A DNA stretch of 64,000 nt, from the NCBI GenBank assembly GCA_017624235.1, contig JAGANL010000006.1, positions 124,001 through 188,000 of the forward strand, given 5' to 3'. The notes beneath the pieces were generated by a model. The model searched no databases. It was not told the DNA's origin and was given only the letters and a program-made list of their open reading frames with translations. The translations under genes and the position numbers were made by a program. This document shows positions 1 to 7,591 of the stretch, one piece after another. Source of the stretch: Lachnospiraceae bacterium (GTDB lineage Bacteria > Bacillota > Clostridia > Lachnospirales > Lachnospiraceae). Numbering within the stretch: position 1 is the first letter of the stretch; every line of letters starts with the position of its first letter.

Positions 1-1730
1 CTGACAATGTCATTGCCCGCCTGACCGGCAAGACAGAGGATGAGATTAAGCAACTGCGTTATGATAACGGCATCGTGGCTGCGTATAAGATGGTGGATAC
101 CTGTGCAGCAGAGTTTGAGGCGAGCACACCGTATTACTATTCCGTATACGGAAGAGAGAACGAAGCGGTCGAGACGAAGCCGGAGAAGAAGGTACTGGTA
201 TTAGGATCCGGACCGATTCGTATCGGTCAGGGTATTGAGTTTGACTATTGTTCCGTACATGCCACATGGGCATTTTCCAAGGCTGGTTATGAAACTGTAA
301 TTATCAACAACAATCCGGAAACGGTCAGCACGGACTTTGATATTGCGGACAAGCTCTATTTTGAACCGCTGACACCGGAGGATGTGGAGAGCATCGTAAA
401 CATTGAGAAGCCGGACGGAGCAGTCGTGCAGTTCGGCGGTCAGACGGCCATCAAGCTGACCGAGAGCCTGATGAAGATGGGAGTTCCGATTCTCGGCACG
501 AAAGCAGAGGACGTGGATGCGGCAGAGGACCGAGAATTATTTGACCGTATCTTAGAGCAGACTGAGATTCCACGTGCAGCAGGCGGCACAGTCTATACCG
601 CAGAGGAGGCAAAGGAGGTAGCAAACCGTCTGGGCTATCCGGTACTGGTAAGACCTTCCTATGTCCTTGGCGGACAGGGTATGCAGATTGCCATTTCCGA
701 TGAGGAAATTGAAGAATTTATGGCAATCATCAACCGTATTGCACAGGATCATCCGATTCTGGTCGATAAATACTTACAGGGCAAGGAAATTGAGGTCGAT
801 GCAGTCTGTGACGGAACCGATATCCTGATTCCGGGTATCATGGAGCACATTGAGCGTACCGGGGTACATTCCGGTGACAGTATTTCTGTCTATCCGGCGC
901 ATACGATTGACCAGACGGTGAAGGAAAAAATTGCAGAATATACCAGACGTCTGGCCAAGGCGCTTCATGTCAAGGGACTGATCAATATTCAGTTCATTGC
1001 GATGGGCGAGGACGTATATGTTATTGAGGTAAATCCCCGTTCTTCCAGAACCGTGCCGTACATCAGCAAGGTAACCGGTATTCCGATTGTCGATCTGGCA
1101 ACGGAGGTCATTATCGGTAAGACCATCAGGGAGCTGGGCTATGAACCGGGTCTTCAGAAGGAAGCCGATTATTATGCCATCAAGATGCCGGTATTCTCCT
1201 TTGAGAAAATCCGTGGCGCTGAAATTAGCCTTGGACCGGAAATGAAGTCCACCGGAGAATGTCTGGGTATTGCCAAAGACTTTAATGAAGCCTTATACAA
1301 AGCATTCCTGGGTGCCGGCGTGAATCTGCCGAAGCACAAGCAGATGATTATTACCGTGAAGGATGCCGATAAGGGTGAGGCTATTGAAATCGGCAGACGT
1401 TTTGAGAAGCTCGGTTATAAGATTTATGCAACACGAAGCACGGCCAATGCATTAAAGGAGGCCGGAGTCAATGCACGTAAGGTCAATAAGATCCAGCAGG
1501 AATCCCCGACCGTTATGGACCTTCTGTTAGGCCATAAAATTGATCTGGTCATTGATACACCGACGCAGGGACGTGATAAATCCAGAGACGGTTTCCTGAT
1601 TCGCCGTACGGCAATCGAAACAGGCGTTAACTGCCTGACCAGTCTGGATACGGCCAGAGCGCTTGTGACCAGTCTGGAGAATGCAAGTCATAAGGAACTG
1701 ACCCTGATTGACATCGCATCGATCGATTAA
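1..1730 (+). CDS. carB: Carbamoyl-phosphate synthase large subunit, C-terminal half (5' end outside window)
   Basis: The reading frame is open from base 3, so the gene begins before the window; about 575 residues are present. They cover the linker, the second ATP-grasp half and the C-terminal MGS-like regulatory domain. Visible marks are GSGPIRIGQGIEFDYC at the start of the second half, the ATP-binding RPSYVLGGQG and the NPRSSRTVP loop. The enzyme joins bicarbonate, glutamine-derived ammonia and ATP into carbamoyl phosphate for arginine and pyrimidine synthesis. The last ~140 residues form the allosteric domain. A terminator follows at 1776, so carB ends its transcription unit. Identity is certain; the small subunit is not visible. 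Confidence 0.97.
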   Translation, partial: DNVIARLTGKTEDEIKQLRYDNGIVAAYKMVDTCAAEFEASTPYYYSVYGRENEAVETKPEKKVLVLGSGPIRIGQGIEFDYCSVHATWAFSKAGYETVIINNNPETVSTDFDIADKLYFEPLTPEDVESIVNIEKPDGAVVQFGGQTAIKLTESLMKMGVPILGTKAEDVDAAEDRELFDRILEQTEIPRAAGGTVYTAEEAKEVANRLGYPVLVRPSYVLGGQGMQIAISDEEIEEFMAIINRIAQDHPILVDKYLQGKEIEVDAVCDGTDILIPGIMEHIERTGVHSGDSISVYPAHTIDQTVKEKIAEYTRRLAKALHVKGLINIQFIAMGEDVYVIEVNPRSSRTVPYISKVTGIPIVDLATEVIIGKTIRELGYEPGLQKEADYYAIKMPVFSFEKIRGAEISLGPEMKSTGECLGIAKDFNEALYKAFLGAGVNLPKHKQMIITVKDADKGEAIEIGRRFEKLGYKIYATRSTANALKEAGVNARKVNKIQQESPTVMDLLLGHKIDLVIDTPTQGRDKSRDGFLIRRTAIETGVNCLTSLDTARALVTSLENASHKELTLIDIASID

Positions 1731-1775
1731 AAACAATCAGGAAGTGCCTTGGGTTATCAGAAGAGAGGAAATTGG

Positions 1776-1808
1776 GCCGGAATCCGTATAGGATTCCGGC
1801 TGATTTAT
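1776..1808 (+). terminator. Intrinsic terminator after carB
   Basis: Perfect 10-bp stem GCCGGAATCC / GGATTCCGGC with a 5-nt loop, followed by a short T-containing tail. The tail is weak, so termination may be partial. Confidence 0.7.
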
Positions 1809-1875
1809 TGCAGGTGCGTCTGGTGACCGGCTAAGCCTGGGCACAGCGGCGGAAGGCCTGCATGACAGGGAAAAT

Positions 1876-2520
1876 ATGAATCAGAAAAATTATCAAAAGG
1901 AACTGGAACAAATATTGGAAAAAATTGGCGACGGGCCGGATGAAACAGAGAAAGCACCGACCCTGTTTCTGCACAGCTGCTGTGCGCCGTGCAGCAGCTA
2001 TGTGCTGGAATATCTGCATGTGTATTTTCGGATTACAGTTTTTTATTATAATCCGAATATTACCGAACAGGAGGAGTATCGGAAACGTGCCGACGAACAG
2101 AAGCGGTTTATCGAACAGTTAAATGCCAGAGGAGAGGGATATCCGATTCAGGTGCAGGAGGGTGCTTACGAGCCGGAACGTTTCCTGACTATGGCGAAGG
2201 GACTGGAGCAATGTCCGGAGGGTGGTGAGAGGTGCTTTGGCTGTTATGCGCTCAGACTGTCGGAAACCGCGAAGATGGCAGTCAAAAACGGAGCAGATTA
2301 CTTTACAACGACCCTGACCATCAGTCCGTTAAAAAATGCGGCAAAGTTAAACGAAATCGGTATGCAGTTAGCCGGACAGTATGGAATAAAGTGGCTTCCG
2401 TCGGATTTTAAAAAGAAGAATGGCTATAAGCGTTCGGTGGAGCTCTCGGCAGAATATGGTCTGTACAGACAGAATTATTGCGGCTGCTGCTTTTCCAGGG
2501 AAGCGTCAGAACGCGCTTGA
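1876..2520 (+). CDS. queH: Epoxyqueuosine reductase QueH
   Basis: A 214-residue DUF208/QueH protein that reduces epoxyqueuosine to queuosine in tRNA, the non-orthologous replacement of cobalamin-dependent QueG. The N-terminal HSCCAPCSS (vicinal Cys about residues 35-36) and the C-terminal YCGCCFS provide the cysteines known in this family to bind an Fe-S cluster and a second metal. A CFGCYALRL motif lies in the middle. Length matches the family. The gene stands alone between the carB terminator and argS. Translation of this family is cytosolic. Assignment is from motifs, with high certainty. Confidence 0.92.
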   Translation: MNQKNYQKELEQILEKIGDGPDETEKAPTLFLHSCCAPCSSYVLEYLHVYFRITVFYYNPNITEQEEYRKRADEQKRFIEQLNARGEGYPIQVQEGAYEPERFLTMAKGLEQCPEGGERCFGCYALRLSETAKMAVKNGADYFTTTLTISPLKNAAKLNEIGMQLAGQYGIKWLPSDFKKKNGYKRSVELSAEYGLYRQNYCGCCFSREASERA

Positions 2521-2580
2521 CAGGAAAAGGCAAGTCCATGTACTATAAAAAGTAAGATTTGGGTAAATTTGGAGGTAGTG

Positions 2581-4359
2581 ATGAAGAAGATTTTGGATAT
2601 GATTTCGGAAGAGGTCATGCAGGCATTCGAGGCAGCCGGCTATGCTGCAGAGCTGGGAAAGGTAACTCTTTCCAATCGGCCTGACCTTTGTGAATATCAG
2701 TGTAACGGGGCAATGGCGGGTGCGAAAAAATATCATAAGGCTCCTATTATGATTGCGCAGGATGTAGCAGCAAAGCTGTCGGAGAGCAGTGTGTTTGAGA
2801 TAGTAGATGCAGTTGCACCGGGTTTTTTGAATCTGAAGGTAAAAAGCGCATTTGTGGCAGAATATCTGCGCGGTATGGCAACCGATAAGAAGTTTGGTTT
2901 GGAAGTTCCGAAGAAGAAGACCATTATTATTGATTACGGCGGACCGAATGTGGCGAAGCCGCTCCATGTCGGACATCTTCGTTCTGCGGTAATTGGAGAG
3001 AGCGTAAAGCGTATTGAACGTTATGCAGGACACAATGTAATCGGAGACATTCATCTGGGTGATTGGGGACTTCAGATGGGCCTGATTATATATGAATTAC
3101 AGCTTCGGAAACCGGAGCTTCCCTATTATGATGAAGCCTACGAAGGAGAGTATCCTGAGGAAGCGCCGTTTACCATTTCCGAGCTGGAGGAAATCTATCC
3201 GACGGCCAGCGGAAAGTCCAAGGAGGATCCGGCATATAAAGAGAAGGCTATGGAGGCGACCTTCAAGCTGCAGAGCGGTGTGCGCGGCTATCGTGCGTTA
3301 TGGGATCATATTATCCGTGTGTCGGTGGCAGACTTAAAGAGAAATTATGAAAATCTGAATGTGGAGTTCGACCTTTGGAAGGGCGAGTCTGATGTGCATG
3401 ACCTGATACCGGATATGGTAAATTATATGAAGGAAGAAGGATATGCGCATGAGAGTGAAGGCGCATTGGTTGTGGATGTAAAGGAAGAGACCGATACCAA
3501 GGAAATTCCGCCGTGCATGATTTTAAAATCCGATGGTGCGGCACTTTATAATACGACCGATCTTGCAACCATTATGGATCGTATGGCAAATTATCAGCCG
3601 GACGAGCTGATTTATCTGACCGATAAGAGACAGGATCTTTACTTTGAGCAGGTGTTCCGCTGTGCAAGAAAAACAAAGCTGGTCAAGCCGGAAACAGAAC
3701 TGGTGCACATTGGCTTCGGTACGATGAACGGCAAGGATGGAAAGCCGTACAAGACGCGTCAGGGCGGTGTTCCGAGACTGGAGAACCTGATAGCGGAGAT
3801 CAACGAAGAGATGCTTCGTAAGATTAAGGAAAACAGCGCTGCTAAAAATTATGAAATCGATGAAAAGGAAGCAGAGGAAACCGCAAAAATCGTAGCACTT
3901 GCAGCGATTAAATACGGAGATCTTTCCAATCAGGCTTCTAAGGATTATATTTTTGATATCGACCGGTTTACTTCTTTTGAAGGAGATACAGGTCCGTATA
4001 TTTTGTATACGATTGTGCGTATCAAATCTATTTTAAATAAATATAAGGAGAATGGGGGAAATCTGTCTCAGGTAACGATCCGGGAGGCATGTAATGAGTC
4101 CGAGAAGGCGCTGATGCTGGAACTGACAAAATTCAATGCCATGATGGAAGCAGCCTGCGAGGAAAATGCACCGCACAAAATCTGTGCTTATATTTATGAT
4201 CTGGCAAATGAATTTAACCGTTTCTATCATGAGACAAAGATTCTGACGGAAGAGGATGAGACCAGAAAGGGTGGCTTTATCGCTCTGCTTGTACTGACCA
4301 GAGACATTCTGGAGACTTGTATTGACCTTCTTGGATTTTCTGCACCGGAGAGAATGTAG
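2581..4359 (+). CDS. argS: Arginyl-tRNA synthetase
   Basis: Class I aminoacyl-tRNA synthetase charging tRNA-Arg. The N-terminal Add-1 tRNA-binding domain covers about residues 1-100. The HIGH signature appears as LHVGH within PNVAKPLHVGHLRSA (about 125), and the C-terminal DALR anticodon-binding domain covers roughly the last 120 residues (NEFNRFYHE region). I chose ATG 2581 because GGAGG lies eight bases upstream; an in-frame TTG at 2569 lies before that ribosome binding site and would add four residues. About 592 residues, normal for ArgS. A short terminator follows at 4431. Confidence 0.95.
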   Translation: MKKILDMISEEVMQAFEAAGYAAELGKVTLSNRPDLCEYQCNGAMAGAKKYHKAPIMIAQDVAAKLSESSVFEIVDAVAPGFLNLKVKSAFVAEYLRGMATDKKFGLEVPKKKTIIIDYGGPNVAKPLHVGHLRSAVIGESVKRIERYAGHNVIGDIHLGDWGLQMGLIIYELQLRKPELPYYDEAYEGEYPEEAPFTISELEEIYPTASGKSKEDPAYKEKAMEATFKLQSGVRGYRALWDHIIRVSVADLKRNYENLNVEFDLWKGESDVHDLIPDMVNYMKEEGYAHESEGALVVDVKEETDTKEIPPCMILKSDGAALYNTTDLATIMDRMANYQPDELIYLTDKRQDLYFEQVFRCARKTKLVKPETELVHIGFGTMNGKDGKPYKTRQGGVPRLENLIAEINEEMLRKIKENSAAKNYEIDEKEAEETAKIVALAAIKYGDLSNQASKDYIFDIDRFTSFEGDTGPYILYTIVRIKSILNKYKENGGNLSQVTIREACNESEKALMLELTKFNAMMEAACEENAPHKICAYIYDLANEFNRFYHETKILTEEDETRKGGFIALLVLTRDILETCIDLLGFSAPERM

Positions 4360-4430
4360 GAAAAGAAGGAGATATGAAAAGTCCTGTTCGTGGCTGTGTG
4401 ACAGGTTCATACAGCCCGGACATAATCTGG

Positions 4431-4452
4431 AAAAGCAAATTTTTGCTTTTTT
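4431..4452 (+). terminator. Intrinsic terminator after argS
   Basis: AAAAGCAA / TTGCTTTT stem with a 4-nt loop running into a T stretch. Rather AT-rich and short. Confidence 0.6.
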
Positions 4453-4483
4453 CAAAATTTTAAAAGAATTTGTAGAAAAGTGC

Positions 4484-4512
4484 TTGACAATCCACCGTAT
4501 TCGTTATATACT
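4484..4512 (+). promoter_or_regulatory. Sigma-A promoter of the tRNA-Val/tRNA-Met operon
   Basis: TTGACA (4484-4489), 17-nt spacer, TATACT (4507-4512): a near-consensus housekeeping promoter about 50 bases before the first tRNA. Confidence 0.85.
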
Positions 4513-4561
4513 AGCAAAGCAGGTTGCGGATGAGACAACTCGTAATCAGCAGAAAAGATAT

Positions 4562-4634
4562 GGGATCTTAGCTCAGCTGGGAGAGCATCTGCCTTACAAG
4601 CAGAGGGTCATAGGTTCGAACCCTATAGGTCCCA
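4562..4634 (+). tRNA. tRNA-Val (anticodon TAC)
   Basis: 73-nt cloverleaf. Acceptor GGGATCT pairs with AGGTCCC, discriminator A; the D arm contains GCTCAGCTGGGAGAGC; the anticodon loop is CTTACAA giving TAC; the T arm contains GGTTCGAACC. No CCA is encoded. Confidence 0.96.
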
Positions 4635-4646
4635 TATATACCAAAT

Positions 4647-4720
4647 GGCGAGATAGCTCAGTTGGCTAGAGCATACGGTTCATACCCGTAGTGTCGAGGG
4701 TTCGAATCCCCCTCTCGCTA
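4647..4720 (+). tRNA. tRNA-Met (anticodon CAT, elongator type)
   Basis: 74-nt cloverleaf with acceptor GGCGAGA / TCTCGCT (G-U first pair), anticodon loop TTCATAC and T arm GGGTTCGAATCCC. The first base pair is formed and the anticodon stem lacks the three G-C pairs of an initiator, so it is the elongator Met or, less likely, an Ile-CAT tRNA needing lysidine. The 3' end abuts the accessory patch with an integrase remnant, so it may have been an integration site. Confidence 0.93.
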
Positions 4721-4734
4721 CTAAAGTTTAGGTA

Positions 4735-4771
4735 GCGGAAACCTTATAAAATCAAGGTTTCCGCTTTCTTT
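4735..4771 (+). terminator. Terminator of the tRNA operon
   Basis: Perfect 11-bp stem GCGGAAACCTT / AAGGTTTCCGC with an 8-nt loop and TTTCTTT tail. Confidence 0.88.
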
Positions 4772-4812
4772 ATGTTCTTAGGTTTTTAGTTACACTCTGT
4801 TACACTAAAGGA

Positions 4813-5070
4813 TTAGGCAACTTTCTTGAAGGTCTGATACATTTCTTTCAAGCAATTTACTTTGACTTCGTTCGATGTAATGTCGTAATTATAATGCTTG
4901 TCGTTTGTTTCGGGTAAATGACCAAGCATATCAGCAACGGTTGCAACAGGAAGAAAGGTTCTAAGGTGTGAAGATACGGTTCGTCTGATTGCATGAATGC
5001 TTCTTGTATCAATTCCAGCGTCCTTACATCGTCTTGTCATTGCACAAGAGATAGTATGACTGTTTGTGCA
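4813..5070 (-). pseudogene. Tyrosine recombinase (phage-type integrase), C-terminal fragment
   Basis: About 80-85 residues of the catalytic domain end of a tyrosine recombinase. The HxxR box (HAIRRT), the LGH box (DMLGHL) and the candidate nucleophile tyrosine (HYNYD) are all in order and correctly spaced. The N-terminal ~250-300 residues are absent. The frame is open upstream to about 5100, where it meets an IS91-type transposase fragment in another frame, so the break is a DNA junction and not a point mutation. It is transcribed toward tRNA-Met 90 bases away, the normal position of an island integrase. It cannot be active. Confidence 0.85.
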
Positions 5071-5081
5071 ATCATTTTCAA

Positions 5082-5312
5082 TTATCTGTCCTGAAAGTAT
5101 TTGACATCACAGGTTGGACAGAATCTGCTCTTGCAGCGGAAAGGGACAAATTTAAGATTGCCGCATTTGGAACAGGCATACATTGCACCACCGAAAGAGG
5201 GATCCCCACAGTTAATCATCTTGTCAACGTTATTAGTGACAGCTTGACGGGGATGTAAAATATATAGCATTTCTTCATAATGGTCATTAAAAATGGTTTG
5301 CAGTATATTCAT
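5082..5312 (-). pseudogene. IS91-family transposase, N-terminal zinc-binding fragment
   Basis: 76 codons matching the N-terminal zinc-binding region of IS91/IS801-type transposases: a NILQTIF..HYEEML start, then CSKCGN and CKSRFCPTC, the Cys pattern of this domain. After CPTC the sequence no longer resembles the family and stops after six residues. The HUH nuclease part is missing, so it cannot transpose. The break lies next to the integrase fragment, which suggests one deletion or one-ended transposition event joined them. Confidence 0.82.
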
Positions 5313-5339
5313 AAGACTATTATGAAGGAAAAGTAACTA

Positions 5340-5376
5340 AAAGAAAACCCCACTCCTCAAGATTGAGGGGCAGGGG
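5340..5376 (-). terminator. Minus-strand terminator-like hairpin
   Basis: On the minus strand CCCC and CCTCAA pair with TTGAGG and GGGG across a two-base loop, followed by TTTTCTTTT. It lies just upstream of the IS91-type fragment and would end transcription arriving from the 5.4-5.7 kb side. Confidence 0.6.
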
Positions 5377-5381
5377 AGCTG

Positions 5382-5403
5382 AATAGGCGAAGCCTATTTT
5401 TTA
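5382..5403 (+). terminator. Plus-strand terminator-like hairpin
   Basis: Perfect 7-bp AATAGGC / GCCTATT stem with a GAA loop, followed by five T residues. Confidence 0.6.
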
Positions 5404-5582
5404 CGTGTTGCATATTAATTAAAATAGTGATTCAAAATGGTTGCTAGTTTCGGCGGGCATTGTTCTGTCACTCATGGGGTGTCTGCATACGGCTTTTAGA
5501 CCTTATAAGAATACCATCCACCATGGGTACTTCGGATAGTCTTCAAGAGGTAGATATAGTTTTTTGAATCTATATCTTGTAG
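5404..5582. other. Gene-free spacer, probably decayed
   Basis: No intact reading frame and no recognisable protein fragment on either strand. Two minus-strand frames are interrupted by stops and I could not match them to a family. It separates the transposon debris from the SOS-type operon promoter. Confidence 0.5.
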
Positions 5583-5611
5583 TTGAAAATAAAGAACAAA
5601 TGTTCTAAAAT
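5583..5611 (+). promoter_or_regulatory. Promoter with embedded LexA (SOS) operator
   Basis: TTGAAA (5583-5588), 17-nt spacer, TAAAAT (5606-5611). The spacer contains GAACAAATGTTC (5594-5605), which fits the Gram-positive LexA operator core GAAC-N4-GTTC with both half-sites perfect. An operator lying wholly between -35 and -10 would block RNA polymerase. The next gene starts about 100 bases downstream, so the two-gene operon is predicted to be induced by DNA damage. Confidence 0.72.
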
Positions 5612-5719
5612 ATAAACGACCAGAATTATAAAATAAAAACAGGAAGAATTTCCTACATCCTGTTGAATATTGCATAGCCCTGTAGTACGATAGAGAAAAC
5701 GTTTAAGGGGGATTGCGAT

Positions 5720-6658
5720 ATGGCAAAATACAAGAGGACAATCAGATATCAATATTATCAAATTAAAGCTAAAGAAATAAATAAATCTAAAGCAAAGGAT
5801 AAGATTTTTAATTTTGCTCAGTGGATAAAGGCAATTAAAGATAATAATCTTATGCAAACAGCAATTGATTTTAATGATGCTAAGGCGAGAATAGAAAAGT
5901 GCGATTTTAATACTACAAGTGGTACGTGGGGGATTAGAATTTTTAAATTACGAAATACGAATATTCCATCTAAGGCAAAAGATAAGGAAGATGCTAAAGT
6001 GATAGAATTAGAGGAAGGGGAATATCTTGGCGAGGATATTTTTATTGTTTTTCATCCTAAGAATGGTATTGCAATGATTCAACAAAATAGATTATCTTTG
6101 GGTATTTCCAGAATCGAAGAATTTTTGGAGGAAACATATAATAGATTTGTGGTAGAGGATGAAAAAGTGGTTGTAAGTATTGAGGCTATTTTGGATTCGA
6201 ATGGAAAGAGTAAAATTAGAAGAAGTGATTATAAATATTTGGAGATAGGTTTTGCAAATATAAATAATTTTGTAGCGGATGATGATAGAAAGTCATTAGG
6301 TACTTTAATGACTCCTTTAAAAAATATATATGGTGTGAATGGCAACGTCAAGATCAGTTTAGGAAGATCTGGATTGGATACACTTAACAAAAAGGAAATT
6401 AGAGAGTTGGTAAGAGAAATAGGAATGCCAAGTAATAAGAGATATGTAAGAACAGCAAAGCTGAAGATAAAGGAAGAGGATGATATGGATGTTGAAATAG
6501 TTGATTTGTTCAATGATGTTTGCAACGAATTTATAGAATTTTCTATTGATAGTACAATTGGTCTGGTTTTTACAACTACCATATCAGCAATGAATGATAA
6601 ATTAGATAAAAGAAAAAATGAATTGCAAAATCTGATAGAATATAAGGAAAGGAAGTAG
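5720..6658 (+). CDS. Uncharacterised soluble protein of an SOS-type accessory operon (DUF6731-like)
   Basis: 312 residues, no signal peptide or membrane helix, lysine- and isoleucine-rich with much lower GC than the flanking core genes, so acquired. AAGGGGGA gives a strong ribosome binding site. The N-terminal half (a basic RTIRYQYYQ start, a W-x-I-R-I strand region near residue 70, then EYLGEDIF and IQQNRLSLG around 105-130) recalls the DUF6731 family of mobile-element proteins, from memory and with limited certainty. The C-terminal ~60 residues look helical (NDKLDKRKNELQNL). The next gene starts one base after its stop, so the pair is translationally linked with a membrane protein. A sensor or regulator role is inferred only from that pairing. 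Confidence 0.7.
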   Translation: MAKYKRTIRYQYYQIKAKEINKSKAKDKIFNFAQWIKAIKDNNLMQTAIDFNDAKARIEKCDFNTTSGTWGIRIFKLRNTNIPSKAKDKEDAKVIELEEGEYLGEDIFIVFHPKNGIAMIQQNRLSLGISRIEEFLEETYNRFVVEDEKVVVSIEAILDSNGKSKIRRSDYKYLEIGFANINNFVADDDRKSLGTLMTPLKNIYGVNGNVKISLGRSGLDTLNKKEIRELVREIGMPSNKRYVRTAKLKIKEEDDMDVEIVDLFNDVCNEFIEFSIDSTIGLVFTTTISAMNDKLDKRKNELQNLIEYKERK

Positions 6659-6659
6659 G

Positions 6660-7208
6660 ATGGAAAACATTAAATATTACTGGGAAAGAAGCTATCCATA
6701 TTTTGTAGCTACTTTGGTATTTATTGTTTTATATGATAAGGGAATGAATTTTACCAGTAATGCGAATATGAACGATGCTATTGATGGTGTAAACACCATT
6801 ACATCACTTATAATTGGTTTTTTAGGTGCAATACTTCCGGTGATACTTGGCATGAAAAATGAGTCCAAATTTGTCCAATATGTTTTTGAGAATGATAAAA
6901 ATCGTCTTTTTTTGAAGTATATTAGAGAAGATATTTTAGTTGGACTTATATTGTTATTTATTTCTGTAGGATTGTACTTTATTGACGAAGAAATGTTTCA
7001 ATTATATGTTCCTTATGCATTCTATACTTGGGTATCAATAATCGTTTTATTTTTGTTGGTAACATATAGATGTTTATCCAACATGCTTAATCTAATTTTT
7101 TCTTCCGATAGTGATTTAGGTAATGGTTTATATAGTGAATCGGATGAAGAAAAGAGGAAAAGAGAAGAGATACAGAATGAATTTGCAGATAAGGTCAGTG
7201 AAAAGTAA
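6660..7208 (+). CDS. Four-helix membrane protein of the SOS-type operon
   Basis: 182 residues with four predicted transmembrane segments at about 11-27, 45-65, 90-108 and 117-138, then a charged, helical cytoplasmic tail (EEKRKREEIQNEF). No enzyme motif is visible. It follows the soluble 312-residue protein with one base between stop and start. A soluble partner plus a small four-helix membrane protein is an arrangement known from anti-phage systems (for example the KwaA/KwaB pair of Kiwa, in the opposite order) and from lysis or pore-forming modules. I see no sequence similarity strong enough to assign it to any of these. Confidence 0.72.
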   Translation: MENIKYYWERSYPYFVATLVFIVLYDKGMNFTSNANMNDAIDGVNTITSLIIGFLGAILPVILGMKNESKFVQYVFENDKNRLFLKYIREDILVGLILLFISVGLYFIDEEMFQLYVPYAFYTWVSIIVLFLLVTYRCLSNMLNLIFSSDSDLGNGLYSESDEEKRKREEIQNEFADKVSEK

Positions 7209-7219
7209 TTTCCTTTTCA

Positions 7220-7248
7220 TTGACATTTTGCATCCAATGCGACATAAT
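7220..7248 (+). promoter_or_regulatory. Promoter of predicted antisense antitoxin RNA
   Basis: TTGACA (7220-7225), exact 17-nt spacer, CATAAT (7243-7248). No ORF follows; instead the transcript would run into the terminator at 7316-7360 opposite the toxin 3' end. Confidence 0.8.
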
Positions 7249-7254
7249 ATAGTT

Positions 7255-7360
7255 GCAAGATAATCGGAATATAGATAATTCATATCCATCCCGGTGAATC
7301 ATAAGGTTACATACAGTAAGCCGTCCGACCGACCAAAGAACAGGGCGGCTTACTTATTTT
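7255..7360 (+). ncRNA. Predicted antisense RNA antitoxin of a type I toxin-antitoxin pair
   Basis: About 105 nt from the strong promoter at 7220 to the terminator ending near 7360. It contains no plausible ORF and is complementary to the 3' untranslated region and last few codons of the convergent 26-residue holin-like toxin. This matches the layout of txpA/RatA-type systems, where an antisense RNA overlapping the toxin mRNA 3' end promotes its cleavage. The RNA itself is inferred from promoter and terminator only. Confidence 0.65.
7316..7360 (+). terminator. Shared toxin/antitoxin terminator hairpin
   Basis: GTAAGCCGTCC (7316-7326) pairs with GGGCGGCTTAC (7343-7353) with one G-U pair, then TTATTTT on the plus strand. 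The toxin stop codon lies inside the right arm. In the minus direction the T-run is poor, so it is best for the antisense RNA. Confidence 0.78.
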
Positions 7361-7430
7361 TCATGTTCAGAATGGCAACAATCAGCGATGCAATTGCGAT
7401 TATAACCATGAATTCTTCATATGTACTCAT
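7350..7430 (-). CDS. Putative holin-like type I toxin, 26 aa
   Basis: A 26-residue peptide too short for ordinary gene calling. It begins MSTYEEFM, continues as one hydrophobic helix (about residues 8-22) and ends in a basic NMKNK tail. This is the pattern of the Hol_Tox family (MSTYE..., single helix, Lys-rich tail) of membrane-damaging type I toxins in Firmicutes. ATG 7430 is preferred because AGGAGG lies nine bases upstream; the ATG at 7439 touches that site and would be too close. It would be repressed by the antisense RNA from the opposite strand. Confidence 0.8.
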   Translation of the reverse strand: MSTYEEFMVIIAIASLIVAILNMKNK

Positions 7431-7493
7431 AAGCGTCATCCTCCTGTCAAAACTCGGGACGGATGGCACGCACGCCCTTCTGGCTACCAGTAC

Positions 7494-7502
7494 AGTATAG
7501 CA
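7494..7502 (-). promoter_or_regulatory. Extended -10 promoter of the toxin mRNA
   Basis: On the minus strand TGC-TATACT, an extended -10 element, lies about 60 bases before the toxin start. No good -35 is present, as expected for extended -10 promoters. Confidence 0.6.
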
Positions 7503-7591
7503 TCATTGTTATAGAAATCACTATACATCAAGGTCTTGTCTGAGGCATTTTGATAGAATATAGTATGTCAAGGAAAAGGCTATCTGTTTGA

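Noticed and set aside
4322-4669. Open frame running across the tRNA-Val gene
   Set aside because: It spans the argS stop, a terminator, a promoter and a tRNA; no coding signal of its own.
5064-5258. Plus-strand ORF inside the integrase/transposase debris
   Set aside because: Antisense of the recognisable IS91-type zinc domain.
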